Shown: piece by piece, positions 32,050 through 40,082 of the stretch
Numbering within the stretch: position 1 is the first letter of the stretch
Layout of the letters: each line of letters starts with the position of its first letter
Assembly: GCF_019049245.1 (NCBI RefSeq)
Contig: NZ_JAGMUK010000218.1
Location: 220,208-284,207, forward strand
From: Streptomyces sp. AC555_RSS877
Lineage (GTDB): Bacteria; Actinomycetota; Actinomycetes; Streptomycetales; Streptomycetaceae
Direction: 5' to 3'
DNA: 64,000 nucleotides
Notes under the pieces: generated by a model
Told to the model about the DNA's origin: nothing
What the model saw: only the letters and a program-made list of their open reading frames with translations
Database searches by the model: none
Made by a program: the position numbers and the translations under genes

Positions 32050-32277
32050 TCACCCCTGCGCCGCGTGCCGGCCCGGCGTCAGGATCTCGTCGAGCACCCT
32101 GACCACGGTCTCGTACGCCAGAGTCCGCACGGCCGCGTCATGGGCGGCCTTGTCGTCCTGGTCCGCCCGGCGCAGGTCGTCGCTGCGGGTGCGCCAGTTC
32201 CGTTCCTCCTCCGCCGCACAGGCCCGGGCGCGTTGGATGCGTCGCAGCAGTTCGTCTGAGTCCACCACATCGGTCAT
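32050..32277 (-). CDS. small conserved hypothetical helical protein
   Basis: 75 aa, not recognised as a named family. It is highly charged and predicted all-helical: DSDELLRRIQRARACAAEEE, WRTRSDDLRRADQDDKAAHD and AYETVVRVLDEILTP give heptad-like spacing compatible with a coiled coil. A single Cys (about 19) is present; there is no signal peptide. It lies upstream of and codirectional with the decarboxylase (54 bases), so cotranscription is possible. Codon bias is like its neighbours, which supports it being real. Confidence 0.6.
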   Translation of the reverse strand: MTDVVDSDELLRRIQRARACAAEEERNWRTRSDDLRRADQDDKAAHDAAVRTLAYETVVRVLDEILTPGRHAAQG

Positions 32278-32384
32278 GCCTTCCGCGTACCCGCTCCGGG
32301 CGCGGCAATGGCCCCAGTTCCCGTCGGCACGAGAGGTTTGGCATGCCGGGGAGAGGTGAGCCGGAAGAGAGAGACCTGCGGAAT

Positions 32385-32399
32385 GTCACGCAGCGTGAC
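32385..32399. promoter_or_regulatory. 15-bp palindrome GTCACGC-A-GCGTGAC upstream of a HATPase anti-sigma-like gene
   Basis: A perfect 7-1-7 dyad lies 135-149 bases before ATG 32534 and roughly 110 bases before the start of the small helical protein gene on the other strand. It is the most regular structure in that 256-bp intergenic region and suits a dimeric repressor; the cognate factor is unknown. Confidence 0.4.
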
Positions 32400-32533
32400 G
32401 CGGAATCCGCTGCGGCCGGATCGGCCGACCGCCGGTCGAGCGATGTGCCCGCAAAGTGTCCGCGCCCGTCCGCCGGACCGCGGGCGGCACCGGGCGCGGC
32501 TTCGTTTCTTCAGTGATCCAGGGAGCTACAGGG

Positions 32534-32980
32534 ATGTGCGAGGAGCACAGGATCGAATTCGTCCTCCAGTCATCGTCCGTGGCGGACCGGCGCGGGCGCC
32601 AGCGGCCGTGCAAACCGGCCGAGGCGCGCAGGGCGGTCGAGCGGGCCGTGACCGAACGCTGCCGCGCCACCCACACGCCGTGCGACGCGGACACACTGTC
32701 CGATGCCCTGCTCGTCGCCTCGGAACTCGCCACCAACGCGATTCTGCACGGTGGCGGCATCACGGACTTCCACGTCGACGTGGTGGGGCCCGGCGTGCGC
32801 GTGTCGGTGAGCGACCGCAGTGACGAACTGCCGGTGGTCAGGGCGCCGGTGGACCCGCGCGGGCGCCGACGCGTCGGCGGCCACGGCTGGCCGATCGTCT
32901 GCCGGCTGTCCCGCGACGTCCGGGTGACCGACCTGCCCTCGGGCGGGAAGTGCATCACCGCCGTGGTGCCCCTGTTCTGA
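32534..32980 (+). CDS. HATPase-domain anti-sigma factor-like protein (RsbW-type)
   Basis: 148 aa. A single Bergerat ATPase fold: N box ALLVASELATNAILHGGG (about 68-85), G1 SVSDRSDELP (degenerate: the DxGxG is lost as DRSDE), then GGHGWPIVCRL (G2). Such small HATPase proteins in Streptomyces act as serine kinases of STAS proteins and may sequester sigma factors. The weak G1 box suggests altered or lost ATP hydrolysis. It lies 180 bases upstream of the SigB/F-type sigma gene on the same strand, making it a candidate antagonist of that factor (inference). Start at ATG 32534 with GGGA upstream. Confidence 0.85.
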   Translation: MCEEHRIEFVLQSSSVADRRGRQRPCKPAEARRAVERAVTERCRATHTPCDADTLSDALLVASELATNAILHGGGITDFHVDVVGPGVRVSVSDRSDELPVVRAPVDPRGRRRVGGHGWPIVCRLSRDVRVTDLPSGGKCITAVVPLF

Positions 32981-33160
32981 AGACTTTTTCGGAACCGGAG
33001 TTTGCACCAAGGGGGGCAGGGCAGACGCAATTTCGTGCTTCGGACCGGAGGCGCGCCAGCGGGAGCGGTATGGCTGCTCCGGGGCCCTTCCAGGTCATCC
33101 GGGCAGCGCCTTTCCCTCCCGCGGTAATGACCTGAGACGACCGTTCAGGAGCGATTCCGC

Positions 33161-34018
33161 ATGCTCATCGACATGTCGACAAACCGTCCCGGCGCCCCCA
33201 CTCGGCAGACCGCTCCCCCCCGGCGCCGACACGACGACGCCCCCGACACGACCACCCTCTTCACCCGGCTGGCCGCCCTGGACGACGGCCCCGAGCGCGA
33301 CGCCATCCGCGACGAGCTCGTCAACGCCTGGCTGCCCATGGCCCACCGGATCGCCGGACGGTTCCGCGACCGCGGGGAGTCGATCGAGGACCTGCGCCAG
33401 GTGGCCGCCCTCGGTCTGGTGAAGGCGATCGACCGGTTCGAGCCGGAACGGGGTGCCTTCGAGAGCTACGCCGTGCCGACCATCACCGGAGAGGTCAAGC
33501 GGCACTTCCGGGACCGGATGTGGGCGCTGAGGGTGCCCCGCCGGGTCCAGGAACTGCGCAACAAGGTGCGAGTGGCCCGCCGCGAGCTGACCCAGAGCCC
33601 CGGTTCGGCCGAGCCGTCGGCCGCCGACATCGCCGCCCACACCGGACTGACCGAGGACGAGGTCACCGCGGGGATGGAAGCGCTCGAAAGCTTCAGCACC
33701 CTGTCGCTGGACGCCGAGCTCTCCGCAGGCGACGACGGCTACAGCCTCGCCGACACCCTGGGCTCGTCCGACGCCTCGTACGACGTGGTCGTCGACCGCG
33801 AGTCCGCCAAGGAGGGCCTGCGCCGACTGCCCGAACGGGAGCGGGCCATCCTCTACATGCGCTTCTTCGAGGACATGACCCAAAGCCGCATCGCCGACCA
33901 GCTCGGCATCTCCCAGATGCACGTCTCCCGGCTGATCAGCCGAAGCTGCGCCCGGGTGCGCGACGAGGCGCTGGGCCGGCGGACGAACCTGCGCGGCCCC
34001 GGTGGCCGGGCGGTCTGA
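33161..34018 (+). CDS. SigB/SigF/SigG-family RNA polymerase sigma factor
   Basis: 285 aa. Region 2: VNAWLPMAHRIAGRFRDRG, then IEDLRQVAALGLVKAIDRFEP, and FESYAVPTITGEVKRHFRDR with the family's RD-x-W-x-(L/V)-R-VPRRVQEL. Region 3: LTQSPGSAEPSAADIAAHTG. Region 4 HTH: RAILYMRFFEDMTQSRIADQ and ISQMHVSRLISRS. This is a full-length SigB-type factor, the group that directs stress and differentiation genes from GNNT-N14-16-GGGTA promoters and is controlled by partner switching. AGGAG precedes ATG 33161. It is followed 19 bases later by a DUF5133 gene, then a terminator. Which of the several Streptomyces paralogues it is cannot be decided here. Confidence 0.93.
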   Translation: MLIDMSTNRPGAPTRQTAPPRRRHDDAPDTTTLFTRLAALDDGPERDAIRDELVNAWLPMAHRIAGRFRDRGESIEDLRQVAALGLVKAIDRFEPERGAFESYAVPTITGEVKRHFRDRMWALRVPRRVQELRNKVRVARRELTQSPGSAEPSAADIAAHTGLTEDEVTAGMEALESFSTLSLDAELSAGDDGYSLADTLGSSDASYDVVVDRESAKEGLRRLPERERAILYMRFFEDMTQSRIADQLGISQMHVSRLISRSCARVRDEALGRRTNLRGPGGRAV

Positions 34019-34037
34019 GGGAACGAGGGTGAGAGGG

Positions 34038-34265
34038 ATGCTCACGCCTCATCCGGCCTTTCTGCGCCGGCTCGTCGAGGAGTACGAGTCGCTGCGGGCC
34101 CAGGAGGCCGCACGCGGCCCGGCGCCGCCGAGCCCGCGGTCCCTCGACCTCGCCTACACGCTGTGCGTGTCGACCGGCACGCGGGACGTGCGGCTGGCAC
34201 TGGACGCGGCACGCCGCGTGCTGGGGGCGGTACCGGAGTCCGGGTCCGGACCACTGACCGAATGA
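34038..34265 (+). CDS. DUF5133 family small protein
   Basis: 75 aa from ATG 34038, preceded by GAGGGTGAGAGGG. The sequence LTPHPAFLRRLVEEYESLRA, then LDLAYTLCVSTGTRDVRLAL and DAARRVL matches the streptomycete DUF5133 family; the Y/DLAYTLCV-TGT motif is its core. Function unknown. It follows the sigma-factor gene by 19 bases and is probably cotranscribed, so a regulatory link is plausible. Its stop lies inside a 17-bp tandem duplication (34254-34287). Confidence 0.8.
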   Translation: MLTPHPAFLRRLVEEYESLRAQEAARGPAPPSPRSLDLAYTLCVSTGTRDVRLALDAARRVLGAVPESGSGPLTE

Positions 34266-34287
34266 CAACGCTGACCGAATGACAACG
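34254..34287 (+). repeat. 17-bp perfect tandem duplication across the DUF5133 stop codon
   Basis: CTGACCGAATGACAACG occurs twice head-to-tail (34254-34270 and 34271-34287). The first copy contains the last codons and TGA stop of the DUF5133 gene. It looks like a recent slippage or duplication event. Confidence 0.9.
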
Positions 34288-34347
34288 CCCGCATGACGTC
34301 GCACCGCCGGACGGTGGTGCGCGTGCGGAGCGCGAAGAACTGATCAA

Positions 34348-34384
34348 AGCGGCTGCGGGACGCCACGCGCGACCCGCAGCCGCT
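34348..34384 (+). terminator. terminator hairpin after the sigma factor/DUF5133 operon
   Basis: AGCGGCTGCGGG (34348-34359) and CCCGCAGCCGCT (34373-34384) form a perfect 12-bp stem with a 13-nt loop, 83 bases past the DUF5133 stop. There is no U-tract, as usual in Streptomyces. Confidence 0.65.
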
Positions 34385-34415
34385 CGGTCGCGGCAGACGT
34401 GACCGAGGGGATACG

Positions 34416-34436
34416 GCGGTCGTGATCCACGACCGC
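34416..34436. promoter_or_regulatory. 9-3-9 dyad upstream of the DUF1206 gene
   Basis: GCGGTCGTG-ATC-CACGACCGC is a perfect inverted repeat 76-96 bases upstream of ATG 34512, followed by a second small dyad (CGTGG-AACA-CCACG, 34441-34454). A GGGCAT hexamer at 34485-34490 is close to the SigB-type -10. An operator is the likeliest reading. Confidence 0.35.
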
Positions 34437-34511
34437 GCGCCGTGGAACACCACGTGACGCGCCGGGTGTGTCCACCCGCGACCAGGGCATGCGGATTTCA
34501 GGAGGACTGAC

Positions 34512-35345
34512 ATGAGCACGAGTGCCACAGCGCGAACCGCCCGGACGGACGCCCGCCGGGTCGCGAACGGCTCGGCGCGGGAAGGAGCCGCGCGCGCGGG
34601 ACTGACCGCGCGGGGGGTGATCTACCTGCTGGTCGGTCTCCTGGCCCTGCAGATCGCCTTCGGCGAGGGCGAGCGGCAGGCCGACCGCGGCGGTGCGCTG
34701 GCGGAGCTCGCCGACAAGCCGTTCGGCGCGGTGCTGCTGTGGGCGCTGGGTATCGGCCTGGTCGGCATGGCGCTGTGGCGGCTGTCCGAGGTCCTGTTCG
34801 GTGCGGTCGGGCCGGACGGCCGCAAGGCGAAGAAACGACTGCTGTCCGCTGCGCGGTGCGTCTTCTACACGTTCGTCGCCTACTCCGTGCTGTCCTTCGC
34901 CGCCGGATCGGGCGGCGAAGGATCCAGCGACAAGCAGTCCAAGGACGTCACCGCCCGGCTGCTGGAGGTCCCCGGCGGGCAGTGGCTGGTGGGCGCGGCC
35001 GGCGCCGGGATCGCCGTCGCCGGTGTGTGGATCGCCGCGCGGGCGTTGATGCGCAAGTACCACGACAAGCTCAAGTTCGGCGCGATGACCCGGCGGACCC
35101 GACGGCTGGTCGACATCACGGGCATGGGCGGCGGCGCGGCGCGTGGCGCGGTGTTCGCCGCGGCGGGTGCCTTCGCCGTGCGTGCCGCGGTCGACTACGA
35201 GCCCGACAAGGCGAAGGGCCTCGACGACACTCTCCGCTCGTTCGCCGACACCCCGCTCGGGCCGTGGCTGCTGGTCTGCGTGGCGGCCGGGCTCGTACTT
35301 TTCGGACTGTTCTCCTTCGCGATGGCCCGCTGGCGCCGGGTCTGA
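34512..35345 (+). CDS. DUF1206 family membrane protein
   Basis: 277 aa with six predicted transmembrane helices arranged as three repeated two-helix units. Each unit opens with an ARxGL-T/AxGV-x-YLL type motif: ARAGLTARGVIYLLVGLLAL, AARCVFYTFVAYSVLSF and GGGAARGAVFAAAGAFAVRA. The repeats are followed by Gly/Pro-rich loops (GGQWLVGAAGAGIA; LGPWLLVCVAAGLVLFG). DUF1206 proteins are integral membrane proteins of unknown activity, common in actinobacteria near stress genes. AGGAGG lies seven bases before ATG 34512. The next gene starts 67 bases downstream on the same strand. Confidence 0.88.
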   Translation: MSTSATARTARTDARRVANGSAREGAARAGLTARGVIYLLVGLLALQIAFGEGERQADRGGALAELADKPFGAVLLWALGIGLVGMALWRLSEVLFGAVGPDGRKAKKRLLSAARCVFYTFVAYSVLSFAAGSGGEGSSDKQSKDVTARLLEVPGGQWLVGAAGAGIAVAGVWIAARALMRKYHDKLKFGAMTRRTRRLVDITGMGGGAARGAVFAAAGAFAVRAAVDYEPDKAKGLDDTLRSFADTPLGPWLLVCVAAGLVLFGLFSFAMARWRRV

Positions 35346-35412
35346 GGAGCGCCACCGGGTTCCGGGACGCGGCACGGGGTCTGAGATCCGGCACACGGGG
35401 AACACGGACCGG

Positions 35413-35844
35413 ATGAACGAACCCGAGCTTCCGCCCGACGGCCGGCCCGTGGACGTCTACCTCGACCTGCTGCGTGTCCGCATGGACACGGAGGACTACC
35501 GCCTCCTGCTCAGCGTGGTCGAACCAGTTCTGCGGGCGATAGAGGAACAACGCCTGCCCGCGCTCGACTTCGCCCTTGACGAGGCGCACGCGGAAGGGCT
35601 CCCCCAGGAGGTTCGCGACGAGGCCGCGCTGGTCATCGCCACCGCGGTCACGGGCCGACTGGACAACGAGGTGATCGAGCTGAACATCGAGGACACCGGC
35701 CCGGTCCGCGTGGTCACCGACGCGGTCACCGCGTCCGACCCGGTGCGCCTCGGCGAGATCGCCGACTACATCCGCGAACGACAGCAGATGAACGACGAAC
35801 TGCGCGGCATCGCCGCGGTGAGCGACCTGCCGACGGACATCTGA
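35413..35844 (+). CDS. conserved hypothetical acidic protein
   Basis: 143 aa, not recognised as a named domain. It is strongly acidic (ELPPDGRPVDVYLDLLRVRM, MDTEDYRLLLSVVEPVL, LDNEVIELNIEDTGPVRVV), mixed alpha/beta, with no membrane segment or signal peptide. Codon usage is like the flanking genes and the reading frame is clean over its length. ATG 35413 follows CCGG without a strong ribosome site. It lies just downstream of the DUF1206 gene and converges with the FUSC transporter gene 15 bases later. Confidence 0.6.
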   Translation: MNEPELPPDGRPVDVYLDLLRVRMDTEDYRLLLSVVEPVLRAIEEQRLPALDFALDEAHAEGLPQEVRDEAALVIATAVTGRLDNEVIELNIEDTGPVRVVTDAVTASDPVRLGEIADYIRERQQMNDELRGIAAVSDLPTDI

Positions 35845-35859
35845 CCCGGCGCCCCGCCG

Positions 35860-38109
35860 TCACCGCCGGGGCGCCGCGACAGGCGCCTTCAGCGGCCGGG
35901 CCAGGCCCGTCACCGACTCGTCCAGGCGTTGCAGATGACGTAGCACGCGATCGGTGACCCTGCCGTACCGGGGCGTGCCCGGCACGTCCGGCTCCAGGAG
36001 CGAGGCGATGCTGGAGCCGGTGATCTCGATCTCGACGGCGGCCTGCGGGTCGGCGACGTGCGCGGCGATCGCCCCGATGTTGTGCGCGATGCGCCGCCCG
36101 GCCCGGCGCAGCCTCGGGTCCGCCGCGATCGAGGGATGGGTCGGCAGGAGCTCGGCCGTCGCCGCCAGCGACCGCGCGTGGTAGGCGCAGGTCTCGAGCA
36201 GCGCGACGACGTAACGAGCCGTGTCCCGGCGGGCCCGCAGCGGCGTGACCGGGTGGGTGAGCGGCTGGGTGGCGGCGCGCAGGTCGGCCAGCGCCTGGTC
36301 GAGGTCGCGTGCCTTGTCCAGCAGGTCGGCCGCCGGGCCGCCGCTGAGCTGGTCCACGGCCGCCTCGGTGACGTCGGCCAGCCGGTCCAGGACGGTGACC
36401 AGCAGGTCGTTGGTACGGCGGTCCGTGCGCACCGGCAGCACGAACGCCGCCGCGACGATTCCGCAGGCCGCGCCGAGCGCCGTCTCCGCGACCCGCAGCA
36501 ACAGCACCGAGGGGCTGTAGGTGTGCAGGAGGGTGTAGAGCACGCCCAGCGCCGCGGTGACGAAGAAGGACATCAGCGTGTACGAGAAGGGCGCGGTGTA
36601 GAACATCGCGAACACGCACAGCAGCACCAGCGCGAACGCCGTCCACGTGTGCTGCCCGACCAGCCCCGCCAGCACGATGCCGGCCACCACGCCGAACACG
36701 GTGCCCAGCAGTCGCCGGTAGCCCTTGACCATGATCTCGCCCGTGGACGCGGTGTTGAGGAACACGATCCAGCAGGCCAGCACCGCCCAGTACCAGCGCT
36801 GGCTGGAAAGGAACTCCCCGCCGACGATGGCCAGCGAGGACCCCACGGAGACCTGCACCGCGGCCCGGGTGGTCGGCCGCCGCAGCCCGGTGGGTTCCTC
36901 CTCGTCGCTGTCGTCCTCGCCGGCGTCGATGGCGGCGTCCTCGGCGTCCAGCTCCTCGCGCGAACGGGCCGTGGACGGAGTGTCGTCCGAGTCGTCCTGG
37001 GGTCCCTCCAGCGCGATCCGCAGGCCCAGCACCGCCCGGGCGGCCTCGCCGATGCCCCGGAAGACGTCCTGGACGGCGGCCGAGGCGGGCGGCAGGTTCT
37101 CCTCGTCGCGGTACCCGAGGAGCCGGTTGCGCACATGGGACAGGGCCGTGCCGGACCCTTCGGCGACGGGCCGCAGCACGAGCATCCGCAGCGCCTGGAG
37201 ATCGCGGCCCAGGGTGGCGGTCGCCTCGTCCCGCACCGGCAGATGGCCGCCTGCCGGGACGGGGGCGCCCGGCAGATGCAGGGTCAGGGTGGACGCCCGC
37301 TCCGCGCTGCGCGCGGTCAGCAGCAACAGGCCCAGCCGCTCGGCGGCGATCTCGGCGTCCGCGACACGGCGCTGTACCAGCCGGGCCGTGGCCTCGTCCG
37401 AGGTGCCCTCCTCCAGCCGGCCCTGGATCATCATCGCCGTCTCGTGCAGGCGGGCGGTGCCGCTGCGCACGTCCTCCAGCGCCTTCTCCACCTCGTCCGG
37501 CCCGGCGTCGAGCAGTTCGAGCTGCGCGGACACCAGCTGGGCCAGCCGGGCGCGGAAGGCCTCGCGCAGCCGCCCCAGCAGGTGCGCCGGCGTCTCGGGC
37601 ACGAGCACGAAGCGCACCAGGCCGCTGCTGAGGAAGGCGACGAGGATGGCGCCGTACAGCTCGGGTAGTCCGGAGACGGTGGCGCCGACGAACAGGGACA
37701 GGAAGTAGACCTGGAACCCGATCAGCCCGAGCGCGGTGCCGCGGTCGCCGAACCGGCGGCCGTAGACGGCGCTGAAGATGAGGGCGACGAAGAAGAGGTC
37801 GCCGGCCACCACATGCGAGCTGAGAAGCGCGCCGAGCGTCACCGACGTCAGCGCCACCGGCAGGCCCAGCGCGAGCGTCACGGCCTGCGGCCCGCGCTGC
37901 TTCTCGCGGATGGCGAAGGTCGCGACCATCGCCGCCATGGCCCCCGCCACCAGACGCGTGACGTCGACGTCCAGGAAGCTGAGCACGGCCAGCGTGAGGG
38001 CGATCGCGCCCACGGTCCGCAGACCGGCGGTCAGTCTCAGCAGGCCCGGATCGGACGCGGCGACGCCGTCCCGCAGCCGTGCCCACACCGAACGTCCCGC
38101 TGCCTTCAC
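35860..38109 (-). CDS. FUSC-family inner-membrane transporter (aromatic acid exporter-like)
   Basis: 749 aa with two membrane blocks: helices at about 27-170 (LRTVGAIALTLAVLSFLDVD, VAGAMAAMVATFAIREKQ) and at about 405-540 (GEFLSSQRWYWAVLACWIVF, MVKGYRRLLGTVFGVVAGIV). Long soluble helical segments follow each block, giving the FUSC plus FUSC_2 duplicated architecture of the p-hydroxybenzoic acid efflux (AaeB)-like and YccS-like proteins. An acidic linker (about 365-395, DDSDDTPS, EDDSDEEE) separates the halves. The family exports aromatic carboxylates or related compounds. No partner membrane-fusion protein is nearby. Substrate unknown. Confidence 0.88.
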   Translation of the reverse strand: MKAAGRSVWARLRDGVAASDPGLLRLTAGLRTVGAIALTLAVLSFLDVDVTRLVAGAMAAMVATFAIREKQRGPQAVTLALGLPVALTSVTLGALLSSHVVAGDLFFVALIFSAVYGRRFGDRGTALGLIGFQVYFLSLFVGATVSGLPELYGAILVAFLSSGLVRFVLVPETPAHLLGRLREAFRARLAQLVSAQLELLDAGPDEVEKALEDVRSGTARLHETAMMIQGRLEEGTSDEATARLVQRRVADAEIAAERLGLLLLTARSAERASTLTLHLPGAPVPAGGHLPVRDEATATLGRDLQALRMLVLRPVAEGSGTALSHVRNRLLGYRDEENLPPASAAVQDVFRGIGEAARAVLGLRIALEGPQDDSDDTPSTARSREELDAEDAAIDAGEDDSDEEEPTGLRRPTTRAAVQVSVGSSLAIVGGEFLSSQRWYWAVLACWIVFLNTASTGEIMVKGYRRLLGTVFGVVAGIVLAGLVGQHTWTAFALVLLCVFAMFYTAPFSYTLMSFFVTAALGVLYTLLHTYSPSVLLLRVAETALGAACGIVAAAFVLPVRTDRRTNDLLVTVLDRLADVTEAAVDQLSGGPAADLLDKARDLDQALADLRAATQPLTHPVTPLRARRDTARYVVALLETCAYHARSLAATAELLPTHPSIAADPRLRRAGRRIAHNIGAIAAHVADPQAAVEIEITGSSIASLLEPDVPGTPRYGRVTDRVLRHLQRLDESVTGLARPLKAPVAAPRR

Positions 38110-38175
38110 GCCGCCGTACTCACTCCCGTGTCACGTCATGATCTCCGCCCTCAGCATGACACGGAGGGGTGAGGC

Positions 38176-38388
38176 TCACCGGTCCCGGGTCTCGGCGAGC
38201 GTGTGCGCCACCAGGGCGTTGGCGTGGCCGTGCCCCAGGCCGTGCTCGGTCTTGAGCCAGGTGACCAGTTCCCTGTGCCGGGTCAGCGGCGAGGAGCGGA
38301 TGATCTCCAGCCACTCGGCGACCGGCCGGCCGTACTTCTTCTCTATCGAGGGGAAGTAGCTCGCGGGGCCCTTCACGGTCTCGGCCAT
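38176..38388 (-). CDS. DUF4287 domain protein
   Basis: 70 aa, essentially one DUF4287 domain: KGPASYFPSIEKKYGRPVAE at the start and HRELVTWLKTEHGLGHGHAN, then ALVAHTL, at the end. The GLGHGHANALV motif is the family signature. Small cytosolic protein of unknown function, often annotated beside stress genes. ATG 38388 has AAAGGA about ten bases upstream. A nested pair of palindromes lies 44-78 bases upstream (38432-38466), suggesting specific repression. Confidence 0.88.
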   Translation of the reverse strand: MAETVKGPASYFPSIEKKYGRPVAEWLEIIRSSPLTRHRELVTWLKTEHGLGHGHANALVAHTLAETRDR

Positions 38389-38431
38389 GGCGGTGTCGTC
38401 CTTTCACTGTGACGTCGTGCTGTCCCTCCTG

Positions 38432-38466
38432 TGACCGCCGACCGGTCGGAAACTGATCGGCGGTCA
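38432..38466. promoter_or_regulatory. nested palindromes upstream of the DUF4287 gene
   Basis: TGACCGCCGA (38432-38441) pairs exactly with TCGGCGGTCA (38457-38466). The left arm is overlapped by the perfect 12-bp palindrome CCGACCGGTCGG (38438-38449). The region lies in the 108-bp space between the NDH-2 stop and the DUF4287 start, so it may be an operator of DUF4287 or, as RNA, the NDH-2 terminator. Confidence 0.45.
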
Positions 38467-38496
38467 GGAGTGAAGCACGTCACACGCGCACCGGTG

Positions 38497-39873
38497 TCAC
38501 CGGTCCTGCCGCTCGGTCCCCTCCACGTGCGCCCGCACCTGTTCCGGCGTCAGATACGCGTTCGTGTACTCGAAGTCCTTCAGCTTGGCGGCCTTGCGGG
38601 CCTGGAAGCCGGTACGGACGAAGTCGTCCCCGGCGACGGCGTTCAGCACCCAGTTCGTCATCACGCGCGTCTTGGCGACGTTGGTGCGCAGCGCCGACCA
38701 GTGATAGCCGCGGGCCACGGCCTGGGCGGGCAGACCACGCAGCTCGATGCCGAGCGGCTTGGACACGGCGTCCTTGCCGCCGAGGTCGACGACCAGGCCG
38801 AGGTCCTTGTGCACGTACGGCTTCGTCGTGCCGCCGCGCAGCGTGGCGATGACGTTGTCGGCCACGTGCTTGCCCTGCCGCAGGGCGTGCTGGGCCGTGG
38901 GCGGGCACACCGCGCCGTCCTCGCCCTTGGCCTCGTCGGGCACCGCGGCGGCGTCGCCGAGCGCGAACACACCGTCGTGGCCCGGCAGGTTCATGTCGGC
39001 GGTGACCGCGAGCCGGCCCCGGACCGTCTCCGCGCCGAGCGTGGCGATGAGCGGGCTGGCGACCACGCCGGCGGTCCAGATCAGGGTCCGGGTGGGCACC
39101 ACCCGGCCGTCGGTGAACGTGACCTCCTCGGGGCCCGCCTTGGCGATGGAGACCCCGAGCGAGATCTCGATGCCCCGCCTGCGCAGGATCTCCTGGGCGC
39201 TGCGGCCCAGCTTGTCGCCCAGCTCCGGCATCAGCTTCGGCGCGATGTCGATCAGGTGCCACTTGATGAGCCCCGGGTCCAGCCGCGGGTAGCGCTTGAC
39301 GGCGGCGTGCGTGAGGCGTTGCAGACAGGCCGCGGTCTCGGTGCCGGCGTAACCGCCGCCGACCACCACGAACTGCAGCCGCGAGGCCCGCTCCGCCGGA
39401 TCCTCACTGGCGTCGGCGAGGTCCAGCTGGGAGATCACGTGGTCACGGACGTAGGCGGCCTCGGCCAGCGTCTTCATGCCGAAGGCGTGGTCGGTGAGGC
39501 CCGGGATGTCGAAGGTGCGGGTGATGCTGCCGGGAGCCAGCACGATGTAGTCGTACGGCTCGTCGACGATCTCGTCGGTGATGGTGCGGATGACGCAGAC
39601 CTTGGACTTCAGGTCCACGCCGATCGCGCCGCCCGGAATGATCCGGGTGCGGTACTTCTTGCTGCGCCGCAGGGAGACGGCGATCGACTGCGGCGTCAGC
39701 ACGCCGGAGGCGACCTGGGGGAGCAGCGGAAGGTAGAGCTGGTAGGCGAACGGCGTCACCAGCGTGACGTCGGCTTCGTCCGGGGAGAGCTTGCGTTCCA
39801 GACGGCGGACGCACTCCACTCCGGCGAAGCCTGCACCAACCACCAGGATCCTGGGTCGTGTCACGGTGTTCAT
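38497..39873 (-). CDS. ndh: type II NADH dehydrogenase-like FAD oxidoreductase
   Basis: 458 aa from ATG 39873. The ATG abuts AAAGGG without spacing; the in-frame GTG at 39864 has normal spacing and may be the true start (TRPRILVVGAGFAG). It carries the FAD motif VVGAGFAG, the NADH motif VVVGGGYAGTETA, the third motif GVFALGDAAAVPD and the quinone-side segment PTAQHALRQGKHVADN. The C-terminal amphipathic region anchors such enzymes to the membrane, where they pass electrons from NADH to menaquinone without pumping protons. It is a single gene, 209 bases from the stressosome operon. NDH-2 or a related sulfide/NADH oxidoreductase are the options; NDH-2 fits best. Confidence 0.88.
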   Translation of the reverse strand: MNTVTRPRILVVGAGFAGVECVRRLERKLSPDEADVTLVTPFAYQLYLPLLPQVASGVLTPQSIAVSLRRSKKYRTRIIPGGAIGVDLKSKVCVIRTITDEIVDEPYDYIVLAPGSITRTFDIPGLTDHAFGMKTLAEAAYVRDHVISQLDLADASEDPAERASRLQFVVVGGGYAGTETAACLQRLTHAAVKRYPRLDPGLIKWHLIDIAPKLMPELGDKLGRSAQEILRRRGIEISLGVSIAKAGPEEVTFTDGRVVPTRTLIWTAGVVASPLIATLGAETVRGRLAVTADMNLPGHDGVFALGDAAAVPDEAKGEDGAVCPPTAQHALRQGKHVADNVIATLRGGTTKPYVHKDLGLVVDLGGKDAVSKPLGIELRGLPAQAVARGYHWSALRTNVAKTRVMTNWVLNAVAGDDFVRTGFQARKAAKLKDFEYTNAYLTPEQVRAHVEGTERQDR

Positions 39874-40082
39874 CCCTTTCTGCGGCTCCAGGCGGTCTGC
39901 CTCGAACGCCATTCGCCTGCCCATGGATCGCTGCTTCGCACCTCATCGATCCCATCGCGGTGCCGTCCCGCCCGCCGGGCGCGGCGAACAGACGAACGCG
40001 TCGAGGACCACCATGCCCGCCCGGCCGCCGAAGCGCATCGGGGCGATCGTGAAGATCGTGGGACGGAGCCGCGGACCGGGCT

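Noticed and set aside
32981..33160. SigB-type autoregulatory promoter before the sigma factor gene
   Set aside because: A CGGTAT at 33066 is present but lacks a correctly spaced GNNT; no convincing promoter could be assigned.
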